A DNA stretch of 64,000 bases from Oscillospiraceae bacterium (GTDB taxonomy: Bacteria > Bacillota > Clostridia > Oscillospirales > Ruminococcaceae): assembly GCA_024404915.1 (NCBI GenBank), contig JAKSPJ010000002.1, forward strand, positions 1-64,000, in the 5' to 3' direction. The position numbers and the translations under genes were made by a program. Shown here in pieces: positions 7,791 through 14,962 of the stretch. Every line of letters starts with the position of its first letter. Positions within the stretch are counted from its first letter, which is position 1. The notes beneath the pieces were generated by a model that saw only the letters and a list, made by a program, of their open reading frames with translations, had not been told where the DNA came from and made no database searches.

Positions 7791-7799
7791 CTTTGTCAA
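7771..7799 (-). promoter_or_regulatory. Promoter of the peroxide-stress operon
   Basis: On the minus strand TTGACA (7794-7799), a 17-nt spacer and TATAAT (7771-7776): a perfect consensus promoter about 50 nt upstream of the glutathione peroxidase start. Confidence 0.85.
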
Positions 7800-8341
7800 G
7801 TGTTATTTTTCCGGAAAACTAATATTTGCTTTCAGGCAACACAGTATATATGCCATTTTCCAAAACAAGATACAGAAAAAGCTCTTGGAAGAGCACCGAG
7901 CGCATAGAACTGCATTCAATTCCTGATGCATAGGCGCACTGGATCAGACCGGCAGAGATTTTTTGTCAGCAGCTTAACGATCCCATCAAAATACTTTTTC
8001 TGCAATTCGTGTTGCCTGTTATTGGGAATGATACCGTATGCTTAACTCTGTCTTCCGCCTTTGCACGTTTGCCATTATTTAAACAATCGAGAGAGCTGAT
8101 AAGAGATCCTGTGATTCTTCTCTCTCTTTGGTTTCAAATCTGAAATAATTATAGCATAATCGGAAAGAAAATGAAAATTCAAAAATTCATTTCAAGGCAG
8201 CAGTATTTGCTCTGTTTCGTTTCGGCAATTGCCGCCACACTGCGGGACTGATATAAAACATGCAGTCTGTGCCGTCCGTTTCATCAGTCCCTTTCCTCGG
8301 GATTTCAAAGGCCCTTTGTGCTTCCCTATCTGTCATGCACA
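7800..8341. other. Intergenic stretch without a recognisable gene
   Basis: No open frame here has a ribosome-binding site or a recognisable product. The base composition changes within this stretch from the AT-rich left part to the more balanced right part, so it probably contains the edge of the accessory region. No repeat, transposase fragment or tRNA was found by eye. Confidence 0.5.
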
Positions 8342-8344
8342 ATC

Positions 8345-8379
8345 TATAAAAAACAAAGAAGGCTCCCGAAGGAGCCTTC
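8345..8379 (-). terminator. Rho-independent terminator
   Basis: A 9-bp perfect stem (GAAGGCTCC with GGAGCCTTC, loop 8367-8370) followed on the minus strand by TTTGTTTTTT. It lies just after the stop of the 71-residue protein gene. Confidence 0.88.
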
Positions 8380-8387
8380 TTCCAATA

Positions 8388-8603
8388 TCAATACATATCG
8401 TGGGGAATACGATGTTCCGGATTGTTTGCACTATCCCACTTCGCCGGATCCATCTTCTGACGCAGCCACTTGTCAAGAATTTCTTCCTTTTCGCTAAGGG
8501 TCTTCCCCTCAAAATAGGCTTCCAAGTCCATGCGTACATAGCGGTCAATCGCACAAAGATCCTGTGTTGAACAACAAGCTGAAAAAAATTCGCTATTCGT
8601 CAT
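8388..8603 (-). CDS. Small hypothetical protein (71 aa)
   Basis: The ATG at 8603 has a strong AGGAGG 7 nt ahead, which fixes the start. The product is acidic and helical with no signal peptide or membrane segment; it contains a CC pair and a YFEGKTLSEKEEILDKWLRQKMDP segment typical of small soluble proteins, but I do not recognise a family. Its interest is its setting: one gene, a perfect consensus promoter, an approximately 255-nt hairpin-rich leader and its own terminator. The protein may be constitutively expressed or controlled by the leader. Confidence 0.65.
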   Translation of the reverse strand: MTNSEFFSACCSTQDLCAIDRYVRMDLEAYFEGKTLSEKEEILDKWLRQKMDPAKWDSANNPEHRIPHDMY

Positions 8604-8859
8604 AGATAATCCTCCTAATGAAGTTGAGTGCCGCAAATTCGGGCACAGCCAAACCTACTTCGAAATAGTCTTTTCCTTTCCTCCCCCGGCAGGAATCCTT
8701 CACCTGAACCGGACGATTTCACATAGTCCTGTGTCAGTATTTCCAGACCTTTTTGTTACGGAAACTGACGCTTCATTTCCCCGGTTTCCTGATTTCTTCT
8801 CAGAGAATCGAACGCTCAGTTACATTACATCGGCCGAACCACTCCCTTTCAGCGAAACT
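8604..8859 (-). ncRNA. Long structured 5' leader or independent small RNA (class unknown)
   Basis: Between the consensus promoter and the start of the 71-residue gene lie about 255 nt rich in base-paired segments on the minus strand. Visible stems are GTCAGT-UUCC with GGAA-ACTGAC (about 8728-8764), GGAC with GTCC, CCGG-CAGG with CCTG-CCGG, and GTGCC with GGCAC just before the ribosome-binding site. This density of strong stems and the conserved-looking purine-rich linkers are what one sees in riboswitches or non-coding RNAs. I could not match it to a known class by memory. It could be a regulator of the small gene or a stable RNA with a downstream reading frame. Confidence 0.5.
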
Positions 8860-8865
8860 CCTTTT

Positions 8866-8894
8866 ATTATAACACATTAGTTTGAATCTGTCAA
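8866..8894 (-). promoter_or_regulatory. Perfect consensus promoter of the structured leader
   Basis: Minus-strand TTGACA (8889-8894), a 17-nt spacer and TATAAT (8866-8871). Transcription would begin near 8859. Confidence 0.88.
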
Positions 8895-9035
8895 TAGGAA
8901 TTTGAAATTTCTTTGGATTTCTAAATATTTTGGCTGTTTGTACAGTTTGGACTGCATTTGCCATCTGTAGATGGTACGTTTTATATAATAATCTTTTCTA
9001 AAAAGCATAAAAAAGTTACCGCAACTGCCTGTTGC

Positions 9036-9064
9036 TTGCATATTTCCTTGATTTATGCTATAAT
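9036..9064 (+). promoter_or_regulatory. Promoter of the XRE/zinc-ribbon gene
   Basis: TTGCAT (9036-9041), 17-nt spacer, TATAAT (9059-9064), leaving a leader of about 110 nt before the gene. Confidence 0.7.
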
Positions 9065-9180
9065 GGCAATATGCAAATTGATAGGGTTGAATTGGAAACG
9101 GTCTCCCAGAAAATTCGCAGAACAATTCAGCCAGAACCTGACACTTTATCTGACATATTCACGGAAGGAGTCCTTATAAC

Positions 9181-9945
9181 ATGGAAACAAAAGATATTCT
9201 GCTTGAGCTTCGCACAAAGCATGATTTGTCGCAGGATGCGCTGGCAGAAAAAGTATTTGTAACCCGACAGGCTGTTTCACGCTGGGAAACCGGCGAAACT
9301 GTCCCGAATACGGAAACACTGAAATTATTGTCCAAACTGTATGATGTCTCCATCAACACCATTCTGGGTTCACCGATGAAACTGGTATGCCAATGCTGCG
9401 GAATGCCGCTGGAAGACAGCAGTATCAGCAGGGAGAAGGATGGATTTCTGAATGAACATTACTGCAAATGGTGCTACGCCGACGGCGAATATATGTACAG
9501 CAATATGGATGACCTGATTGATGTGTGTGTAAAAAACATGGCAAACGAACAATACTCAGAAGCAGATGTGAGAGCGCATTTACAGGATATGCTGCCCAAA
9601 CTAGACTACTGGAAACGCTATGAAGAACTTAGTGACGGCGGACAGTTTGAAGCATTCAAGCATCAGCTTATAGATGAAATCAATGCACTGCATATCGAAG
9701 GAATGCCGAAACTTGAAAAACTGAATGCCCTTGTTGGTAGTTTTGTCAACCTGGAATACAGACTTCCCAACGGCGCTATGGTAAAATTTCTGGATGACCA
9801 GGCAACGTATCTTGGAAATCAGCTGGAATGCCAGTTTGGCGGTGACAGATGCTTTGGTGTGCTTGCAAACATGGACTTCATCCTGGTAAGCACCTATGAA
9901 GCAAATGGTGTAAACCCGGAATTGGTACTATATAAGAAAAGATAA
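9181..9945 (+). CDS. XRE-family HTH regulator with zinc-ribbon domain
   Basis: 254 residues. Residues 1-64 are an XRE/Cro helix-turn-helix (LSQDALAEKVFVTRQAVSRWETGETVPNT). Residues about 70-102 hold a zinc ribbon with two Cys pairs (CQCCGMPLED and YCKWCYADGEY), a module often annotated as 'putative zinc ribbon' in Firmicutes. The C-terminal part (YRLPNGAMVKFLDD...) is a small domain of unknown role that could sense a ligand. GGAG precedes the ATG. It stands alone between its promoter and terminator. The target genes are not evident; the next genes face the other way. Confidence 0.85.
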   Translation: METKDILLELRTKHDLSQDALAEKVFVTRQAVSRWETGETVPNTETLKLLSKLYDVSINTILGSPMKLVCQCCGMPLEDSSISREKDGFLNEHYCKWCYADGEYMYSNMDDLIDVCVKNMANEQYSEADVRAHLQDMLPKLDYWKRYEELSDGGQFEAFKHQLIDEINALHIEGMPKLEKLNALVGSFVNLEYRLPNGAMVKFLDDQATYLGNQLECQFGGDRCFGVLANMDFILVSTYEANGVNPELVLYKKR

Positions 9946-9952
9946 AATATGA

Positions 9953-9988
9953 ACCGCTTGTGCAGAATAAATACACAAGCGGTTTTTC
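9953..9988 (+). terminator. Terminator of the XRE/zinc-ribbon gene
   Basis: A 10-bp perfect stem (ACCGCTTGTG with CACAAGCGGT at 9974-9983) followed by TTTTT. Confidence 0.9.
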
Positions 9989-9995
9989 TGTTATA

Positions 9996-10031
9996 GAAAA
10001 CCGGAACACAGTTGCCCGTGTTCCGGTTTTC
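9996..10031 (-). terminator. Terminator of the GH11-GH10 xylanase gene
   Basis: A long stem (GAAAACCGGAACAC with GTGTTCCGGTTTTC) directly after the xylanase stop on the minus strand. A/T blocks at both ends of the stem allow it to work in either direction. Confidence 0.8.
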
Positions 10032-10066
10032 ATTATAAGTGGAAAGGTTTGTATTTAGCGAAGTTC

Positions 10067-12832
10067 TTAGAGTTCGATCAGGAAAGCAACTGCTTTCAGG
10101 ATCAAGGTTACGTCATCAGTGTCAGGCTTGCCGGACTTGTTGCAGTCAGCATTCAGCTGGCCCTGAGTAGAAACCTTTGCAGAGTTATCTTCTGCAAGAA
10201 GTCTTGCGAGAAGAACAGCGTCAGCAACATCAACGGTCTTATCACAGTTTACATCGCCCAGCTTCACATTAGAAGTGTCGTTCTTTGTTGTTGTGGTGGT
10301 AGTAGTTGTGGTTGTAACTGTGGTTGTGGTTGTCTTTGCTGTGGTAGTTGTAGTTGTACCCTGTGTGATTGAAACTTCCTTTGTCAGGTTGATGATGTCG
10401 CTGTAGAATGCCTTCGGCTGGCAGTTTGAATCGAAGGGCAGCGGGTTACCGCCGTCTTCGTACTGCTGTCTCCAGCTAGCGGAATCACAGTGACCCCACA
10501 GTGTCAGGGAAGAAATCTTGCCGGAACGCTCCATTGCTGCTCTGAATACGTCAACATAAAGATTGGAACCTGTTGAAGTATCAGCTGCAGTAACGTCAAG
10601 CTCAGTAATCTGGACATCCAGGCCCAGGCTTGCAAACTTGTCAATTGCATCAGCATATGCCATCATCTGGTTGTCTGTGGACTTGTGTGCGCTGCCTGTC
10701 TTGCCAAAGTCAGCTGCGTGGAGGTGAGACTGCATGCCGATACCGTCGATGTAGTCACCTTCAGCCATAATCTTCTTAGCCATGTTGTAGAGGTCATCGC
10801 ACTTGATGCCGAAGTATTCGTTGTAATCGTTCATGTAGAGCTTGCAATCCTTCGGAGCATACTGTCTTGCATACTTGAATGCGTTGATTACAAAGCTGTC
10901 ATTGCCGTAGCACTTCCACCAGTTGGAGTATTCACCGCCGTCGCCACGGAATCCGCCGCCGTCGTTCTTGAACAGCTCGTTGCATACGTCGTAGGAATAA
11001 ATCTTCAGGTTCGGATACTGTGTCTTGATTGCTTCAAAGGTGTTCTTGATCATGCTCTCGAGACGCTTGTTCATGCGGTCAGGAGATACGAAGGAACCGG
11101 AGTTGGACTGCATGTTCTCCTTGAAAATCCATTCAGGAGTCTGAGAATACCATACGAATGTGTGACCACGGAGGCCGATGCCGTTCTGTTCGCAGAACTG
11201 AAGAATCGGTGCTGCCTGGTTCAGATTGATTGCAATGTTATCGCCGGAAGACTTCTGCTGATCGCAGATGGAATCAGGCTTCATTTCGTTCTCACATGTG
11301 ATAGAATTGAAGTTCTGCTTGATGAAGTTAGCAACCTGTGCATTGCGGATGTTGTAAGCGTTCACAGCTGTACCAAGACGGAAGTAAGGACCCATTGCGT
11401 CCTTGAAGCCCTGGCCGTTCTTGTCATAGGTGTAGTTGTTATTCTGGTGAGAAGAGCTGTCGCCGCCCTGAACCGGTGTTGTAACAATCGGAGCAGTTGT
11501 AACAGTTGTGGTTGTGCCGCCATTGCCCGGCTTTGCATTGCTCAGGTCAATCTTGGACTTTGTGCCGGATACTGCACCGGAAATGCTGTCAACATAGAAA
11601 TCAACTGTGCTGTCCGGAGTTTCGACGTAAAGCTTCATGTTGGTTGCGCCAGCCGGAATCTTGTAAGAAGTATTGCCGAGTGTTGTCCACACGCCGGAGG
11701 AACCGGTAGTGGTTGCAATCTCGTCGTAGCTCTCTGTACCGGAAGCATCATCATACTGAAGAGTCAGCTTAAAGTTTGTGGAGCTGCCCTCATTCTGCAT
11801 AACAGCTGTATTGAAGCTGTATGTTTCGCCAGCCTTGAATGCTGCCGGATCCAGAGAAACCATAGCACCGGAGTAATCCTGGCTTCTGTTTGTAACCTTC
11901 AGAGAACCGCTGCCCTCAGCGTAGCAGGAGGAATTTGCAGCAACAGAAGCACCTGCTCTGCCTGTGAAATCACCCTTGCCGTTCTCAAAACCTTCATTGA
12001 AGTAGTAGCCGTTTGCGTCCGGATCTACCGGCTTAAATGTAGTTGTTGTACCGGGGGTAACGCCTGTAACCTTACCGGACGGATCGGTATATACATCCAG
12101 CTTGGTAACATCGGCAACACCGCTGGACTGCCAGCCTTCTGCGTTCAGTGCAACCTCGTAAAGGTTACCGATGCCCCAGCCCTGATCGGCCCATGCCTTG
12201 AAGTGATCAGATACTGTGATGTGGCCGGATGTTCTCTTCTGCTGACGAACACTGAAGTACTGTTTGAATGTTTCGCTTCCGCTGTTGATGGAAGGACCAG
12301 TGTGATCCATCTGGAAAATCTTGTACTGGGCACCGTCAATGGTAACCATCTTACCGGATGCGTCCGGAACCCAGTCAACCCAGTCTTCAATAATATAGTA
12401 CTCAACCAGCGGAACATTGCCGCCTACACCCTTATTCTGGAACCAGCCGTATACACAAAGACGGGAGTTTCCGTTTGCACTGCCGGTCTGCTTATAAGTT
12501 GCTTCATAATCCATGCCGATATAATCGTAGCTGGTTGCCTTCTGTTTTGCTCCGAAATCAAGGCCGCGGCGAGCGAGGTAGTTGCCTCTGTTGACGGATG
12601 CGCTCCATTCAGCCTTGAAAGTTGCGCCCTTGCCCAGTGTCATGCTGCCGCTTCCGCCGGTAGTGTCCAGCCAAAGCTCATAGCTGAAACCGTCGCAGTT
12701 GCCCTTATGCTGTGTCTGACCATTTCCGACACGAAGCACGTCGCCTACGCTTGCGGCGTTAACCACAGTCGCAGGGATGGATGTGAGCGTGAGTACTGCT
12801 GCACTCAGAAGCCCGAAAAATTTGCGTTTCAT
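10067..12832 (-). CDS. Bifunctional cellulosomal xylanase GH11-CBM22-GH10-dockerin
   Basis: A 921-residue secreted endo-1,4-beta-xylanase. Signal peptide 1-27. GH11 about 28-245, with nucleophile Glu144 in PLVEYYIIEDW and acid/base Glu232 in NAEGWQSSG. CBM22-like module about 275-420. Thr-rich linker. GH10 about 470-820, acid/base Glu619 in DVCNELF and nucleophile Glu744 in VQITELDVT. Poly-Thr linker 826-850. Type I dockerin about 857-921 with two calcium-loop repeats (GDVNCDKTVDVADAVLL and ADCNKSGKPDTDDVTLI). The module order is that of xylanase XynB-type enzymes of Ruminococcus flavefaciens. ATG 12832 follows GGAGGG; the upstream in-frame ATG lies inside that site. The dockerin would plug it into a scaffoldin cohesin, not encoded here. 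Confidence 0.95.
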   Translation of the reverse strand: MKRKFFGLLSAAVLTLTSIPATVVNAASVGDVLRVGNGQTQHKGNCDGFSYELWLDTTGGSGSMTLGKGATFKAEWSASVNRGNYLARRGLDFGAKQKATSYDYIGMDYEATYKQTGSANGNSRLCVYGWFQNKGVGGNVPLVEYYIIEDWVDWVPDASGKMVTIDGAQYKIFQMDHTGPSINSGSETFKQYFSVRQQKRTSGHITVSDHFKAWADQGWGIGNLYEVALNAEGWQSSGVADVTKLDVYTDPSGKVTGVTPGTTTTFKPVDPDANGYYFNEGFENGKGDFTGRAGASVAANSSCYAEGSGSLKVTNRSQDYSGAMVSLDPAAFKAGETYSFNTAVMQNEGSSTNFKLTLQYDDASGTESYDEIATTTGSSGVWTTLGNTSYKIPAGATNMKLYVETPDSTVDFYVDSISGAVSGTKSKIDLSNAKPGNGGTTTTVTTAPIVTTPVQGGDSSSHQNNNYTYDKNGQGFKDAMGPYFRLGTAVNAYNIRNAQVANFIKQNFNSITCENEMKPDSICDQQKSSGDNIAINLNQAAPILQFCEQNGIGLRGHTFVWYSQTPEWIFKENMQSNSGSFVSPDRMNKRLESMIKNTFEAIKTQYPNLKIYSYDVCNELFKNDGGGFRGDGGEYSNWWKCYGNDSFVINAFKYARQYAPKDCKLYMNDYNEYFGIKCDDLYNMAKKIMAEGDYIDGIGMQSHLHAADFGKTGSAHKSTDNQMMAYADAIDKFASLGLDVQITELDVTAADTSTGSNLYVDVFRAAMERSGKISSLTLWGHCDSASWRQQYEDGGNPLPFDSNCQPKAFYSDIINLTKEVSITQGTTTTTTAKTTTTTVTTTTTTTTTTKNDTSNVKLGDVNCDKTVDVADAVLLARLLAEDNSAKVSTQGQLNADCNKSGKPDTDDVTLILKAVAFLIEL
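10285..10362 (-). repeat. ACN-codon tract encoding the poly-Thr linker
   Basis: On the minus strand a run of ACA/ACT/ACC threonine codons joins GH10 to the dockerin. Such tracts are prone to slippage and are likely to vary in length between strains. Confidence 0.85.
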
Positions 12833-12925
12833 GATAAATCCCTCCATTTTTTGTTTTCAAAAACTTCTTCTTCCCTCAGACAGCCACTGTTCTGTCAATG
12901 TGCTGCCCTCTTTGTTTGTGTTTTC

Positions 12926-12954
12926 ATTCTAGCACAAAAATTCTCCAAAGTCTA
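12926..12954 (-). promoter_or_regulatory. Probable promoter of the GH11-GH10 xylanase gene
   Basis: Minus strand TAGACT (12949-12954), 17-nt spacer and TAGAAT (12926-12931). The -35 is weak, which would suit an activated gene. The leader is about 85 nt. Confidence 0.5.
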
Positions 12955-13303
12955 GATTGTTTTTTGCGGTATTTACAGATATCTTTCCAATTTTTGCGAC
13001 TTTCCTAAAAGTTGGTGTATTGCACAACAGAAAGCAAATATCAAAGAATTATTACAGCATTATAAACAAATATCACTGTATATTATAACAAATCTTTCCT
13101 AGTTGTATTATATTTGTGTTGTCTCTTATTGCTAAATTATGAATCTATATTGCTTGTACTGTGCTTAGAATTGCAAAATCACCGCAATATCTGGATGAAA
13201 AAATTGCTCTGCCGCATGGAATGCATTTTCTCAAAAACAAGAACATATGTTTCTTATTTAACGGAAGTGTGTGCAGGATTTAACCTATCCTGTTTCAGTG
13301 CTC
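12955..13303. other. AT-rich intergenic stretch without a recognisable gene
   Basis: Lies between the divergent xylanase promoter and the promoter of the sigma-like operon. I see no coding sequence with a ribosome-binding site and no clear inverted repeat; it may contain upstream regulatory sites for the weak xylanase promoter. Confidence 0.5.
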
Positions 13304-13332
13304 TTGACAACAGTCCCGATTTCTGCTACAAT
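13304..13332 (+). promoter_or_regulatory. Promoter of the sigma-region-4 operon
   Basis: TTGACA (13304-13309), 17-nt spacer, TACAAT (13327-13332). Confidence 0.85.
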
Positions 13333-13382
13333 ATAAAAGAACATTTGTTCTTTTTTTCAAATATCAAGGGAGGATGATGGAC

Positions 13383-13640
13383 ATGACCGGTACATGGGAA
13401 AAGGAAAAGCCGTACACACAGATGTTGGGCAAATACGAATCTGCGGCAGAAAAAGTTGCAGAGAAAAAACAGGCTCTGCGGAGCGAATTAAAACAGATTC
13501 AGAGAGAGGAGGCGAGGAGAGAACGCTCTTTGGAGGAAGAAGCGGCACTGTATAAGCGAATTGAGACACTGCGGATGGAATACGAAGAACTGACGGACGC
13601 AATACGTGAAATTCGGATTTATGCGGAGAAGGAGCAATGA
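13383..13640 (+). CDS. Small coiled-coil protein preceding a sigma-like factor
   Basis: 85 residues, almost entirely charged helix (EKVAEKKQALRSELKQIQRE and on), predicted coiled coil, no membrane segment. I chose ATG 13383, 9 nt after GGAGG at 13369-13373; the ATGs at 13374 and 13377 are too close to that site. It overlaps or abuts the next gene. Pairs of a short coiled-coil protein and a region-4-only sigma-like protein are common in Clostridial chromosomes and integrative elements. The coiled-coil protein may hold or inhibit its partner, which is inference. Confidence 0.7.
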   Translation: MTGTWEKEKPYTQMLGKYESAAEKVAEKKQALRSELKQIQREEARRERSLEEEAALYKRIETLRMEYEELTDAIREIRIYAEKEQ

Positions 13641-13642
13641 TG

Positions 13643-13963
13643 ATGAATAAGCAAAAGCATTATCAGGTGACTGCGGATGCACTGGAATTCGATCCGGAAA
13701 TTGTGCGGCAGCTTACCAGAGAAACGAAAAAAGAGTTCTATGGTGAGGAGCCTGACAAACATCGGAAACTGCTTCGCACAATGCGCAAAGTCTGGCAAAA
13801 TGACCTGACGATACGACAAAGAGACTTTCTGTTTTTATACTACAAAGAACACATGAACATTCAAAAAATCGCAGATACCTATCAGATCAATGTATCAACT
13901 GTGTGCAGAACCATGCAGCGTGGACGCAATCGCATGCGAAAGATTCTGCAATACTTTATATGA
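13643..13963 (+). CDS. Sigma-70 region 4-like DNA-binding protein (no region 2)
   Basis: 106 residues. The C-terminal half is a sigma region 4 helix-turn-helix: LTIRQRDFLFLYYKEHMNIQKIAD followed by YQINVSTVCRTMQRGRNRMRK. There is no region 2, so it cannot by itself recognise a -10 box and open DNA; it may act as an accessory sigma half or a simple DNA-binding regulator. Three ATGs lie at 13637, 13640 and 13643; AAGGAG at 13629-13634 best fits 13643. It sits between two xylanase genes, so a role in their control is conceivable but unproven. Confidence 0.7.
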   Translation: MNKQKHYQVTADALEFDPEIVRQLTRETKKEFYGEEPDKHRKLLRTMRKVWQNDLTIRQRDFLFLYYKEHMNIQKIADTYQINVSTVCRTMQRGRNRMRKILQYFI

Positions 13964-13973
13964 GAGAATAGGC

Positions 13974-14002
13974 TTGACATTTCCGCACAACGGATATATA
14001 AT
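13974..14002 (+). promoter_or_regulatory. Perfect consensus promoter of the coiled-coil gene
   Basis: TTGACA (13974-13979), 17-nt spacer, TATAAT (13997-14002). It begins inside a 10-nt gap after the sigma-like gene, so the next gene is independently expressed at a presumably high level. Confidence 0.88.
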
Positions 14003-14036
14003 AATACTATACTGTATATTTTTTGGGGGTGCGGTT

Positions 14037-14468
14037 ATGGATGAAATCATGCTTCATTTTTCAGAAGTAGAGTCGGATATTCAGGACCTGGAAAAACAAA
14101 CGGGCAAGCTGACCGTTCAGATGGACAAAACAGCATCTGATACAGAAAATGCTTTGAAACTGCTGAAAGAACTTCAGGAACAGCAGGAAAGTATGCTTGC
14201 GGAGATTCGCATGATGCAGCGGCACATGGATTCGCTGACATCCCGCATAGATCAATTGGATGAAACTGCAGATCTGGTTGAGGAGCATTATCAGACACTG
14301 AACAAACAGCTTTGGGAACTTTCCAGAGATGTGGACGGCATCTACGAGGATATGAATGTTCTCTCCAGCGAAACAAAAAAACGCGGCGTAAAACTCCAGG
14401 AACAAATGGAACGATTCCTTTGGGAAAACGCCGGATATATCGAGGACGAGGAAGAAGAAGGAGAATAA
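14037..14468 (+). CDS. Cytoplasmic coiled-coil protein of unknown function
   Basis: 143 residues, nearly all heptad-like helix (SDIQDLEKQTGKLTVQMDK and so on) ending in a very acidic tail (EDEEEEGE). No signal peptide, no membrane segment. GGGGG lies about 8 nt before ATG 14037. It has its own perfect promoter and terminator. I do not recognise a family; the architecture resembles small structural or scaffold proteins. Confidence 0.7.
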   Translation: MDEIMLHFSEVESDIQDLEKQTGKLTVQMDKTASDTENALKLLKELQEQQESMLAEIRMMQRHMDSLTSRIDQLDETADLVEEHYQTLNKQLWELSRDVDGIYEDMNVLSSETKKRGVKLQEQMERFLWENAGYIEDEEEEGE

Positions 14469-14505
14469 CAAATAATCCCGAAGCAGAATTCATTATAAAT
14501 AGTAT

Positions 14506-14542
14506 AGAGCGGTGTGCGGACTCAGACATACCGCTCTTTTTT
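14506..14542 (+). terminator. Terminator of the coiled-coil gene
   Basis: 8-bp perfect stem AGAGCGGT (14506-14513) with ACCGCTCT (14530-14537) and a TTTTTT tail. Confidence 0.9.
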
Positions 14543-14760
14543 ATGCGCTTAGGACCACAGGAAAATGTTTTGTACATGTACAATCCCTGACATATTTCTA
14601 TGACTTGTATTTTTAATGTGTAATAAATTACACGATGTGCATACAACTTCAAGGGAATATTTTATCATTCTGTTCGTTATTTTCGGCGCATAGGACCTGA
14701 ATATGTATGTGTTTCTATACATCTTTCTTCGTTTTGTCCATGAATTCTACGAAATGTGCA

Positions 14761-14789
14761 TTGAAATTAAGAAAAAATTAAGGTAAAAT
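14761..14789 (+). promoter_or_regulatory. Promoter of the GH10-GH43 enzyme
   Basis: TTGAAA (14761-14766), 17-nt spacer, TAAAAT (14784-14789). The start of transcription would be near 14796, just ahead of a closed stem-loop element. Confidence 0.7.
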
Positions 14790-14806
14790 TAAATCACAAA
14801 GGTACA

Positions 14807-14909
14807 AGTGCATCACATGCATTGTATCAGGGAGACTGCAGAACCATGAAAGGCAGAACAGAATCTGGTTGCCTACCCCCTTCTGGGTAACAAGTTTCAG
14901 GGATGCACT
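14807..14909 (+). promoter_or_regulatory. Riboswitch-like structured leader (class unknown)
   Basis: An 8-bp closing stem AGTGCATC (14807-14814) with GATGCACT (14902-14909) encloses about 90 nt holding two further stems: AACCA with TGGTT (GC flanked) and TACCC with GGGTA. That makes a compact three-way junction starting about 11 nt after the predicted transcription start, with purine-rich single strands such as CAGGGAGACTGC and TTTCAGGGA. Another possible stem TTCAGT/ACTGAA lies between it and the GGGGGAAG ribosome-binding site at 14951. I could not fit it to a known riboswitch class from memory. Confidence 0.5.
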
Positions 14910-14962
14910 CATTCAGTATGCAGAATAAATCAATAAAACTGAAAGTATTTGGGGGAAGAAGT

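Noticed and set aside
8604..8859. tmRNA or RNase P RNA
   Set aside because: There is a TTCGATT stretch but no tRNA-like acceptor ends or tag reading frame, and no RNase P core motifs recognised.
9071..9262. Possible leader peptide frame before the XRE/zinc-ribbon gene
   Set aside because: No ribosome-binding site and it overlaps the real gene in another frame.
10685..12955. Long plus-strand open frame of 756 codons opposite the GH11-GH10 xylanase
   Set aside because: It is the antisense of a gene with clear catalytic domains; it lacks a ribosome-binding site and recognisable product.
14807..14909. Known c-di-GMP (GEMM-type) riboswitch
   Set aside because: The conserved joining sequences of that class, as I remember them, are absent; kept as an unknown structured leader.
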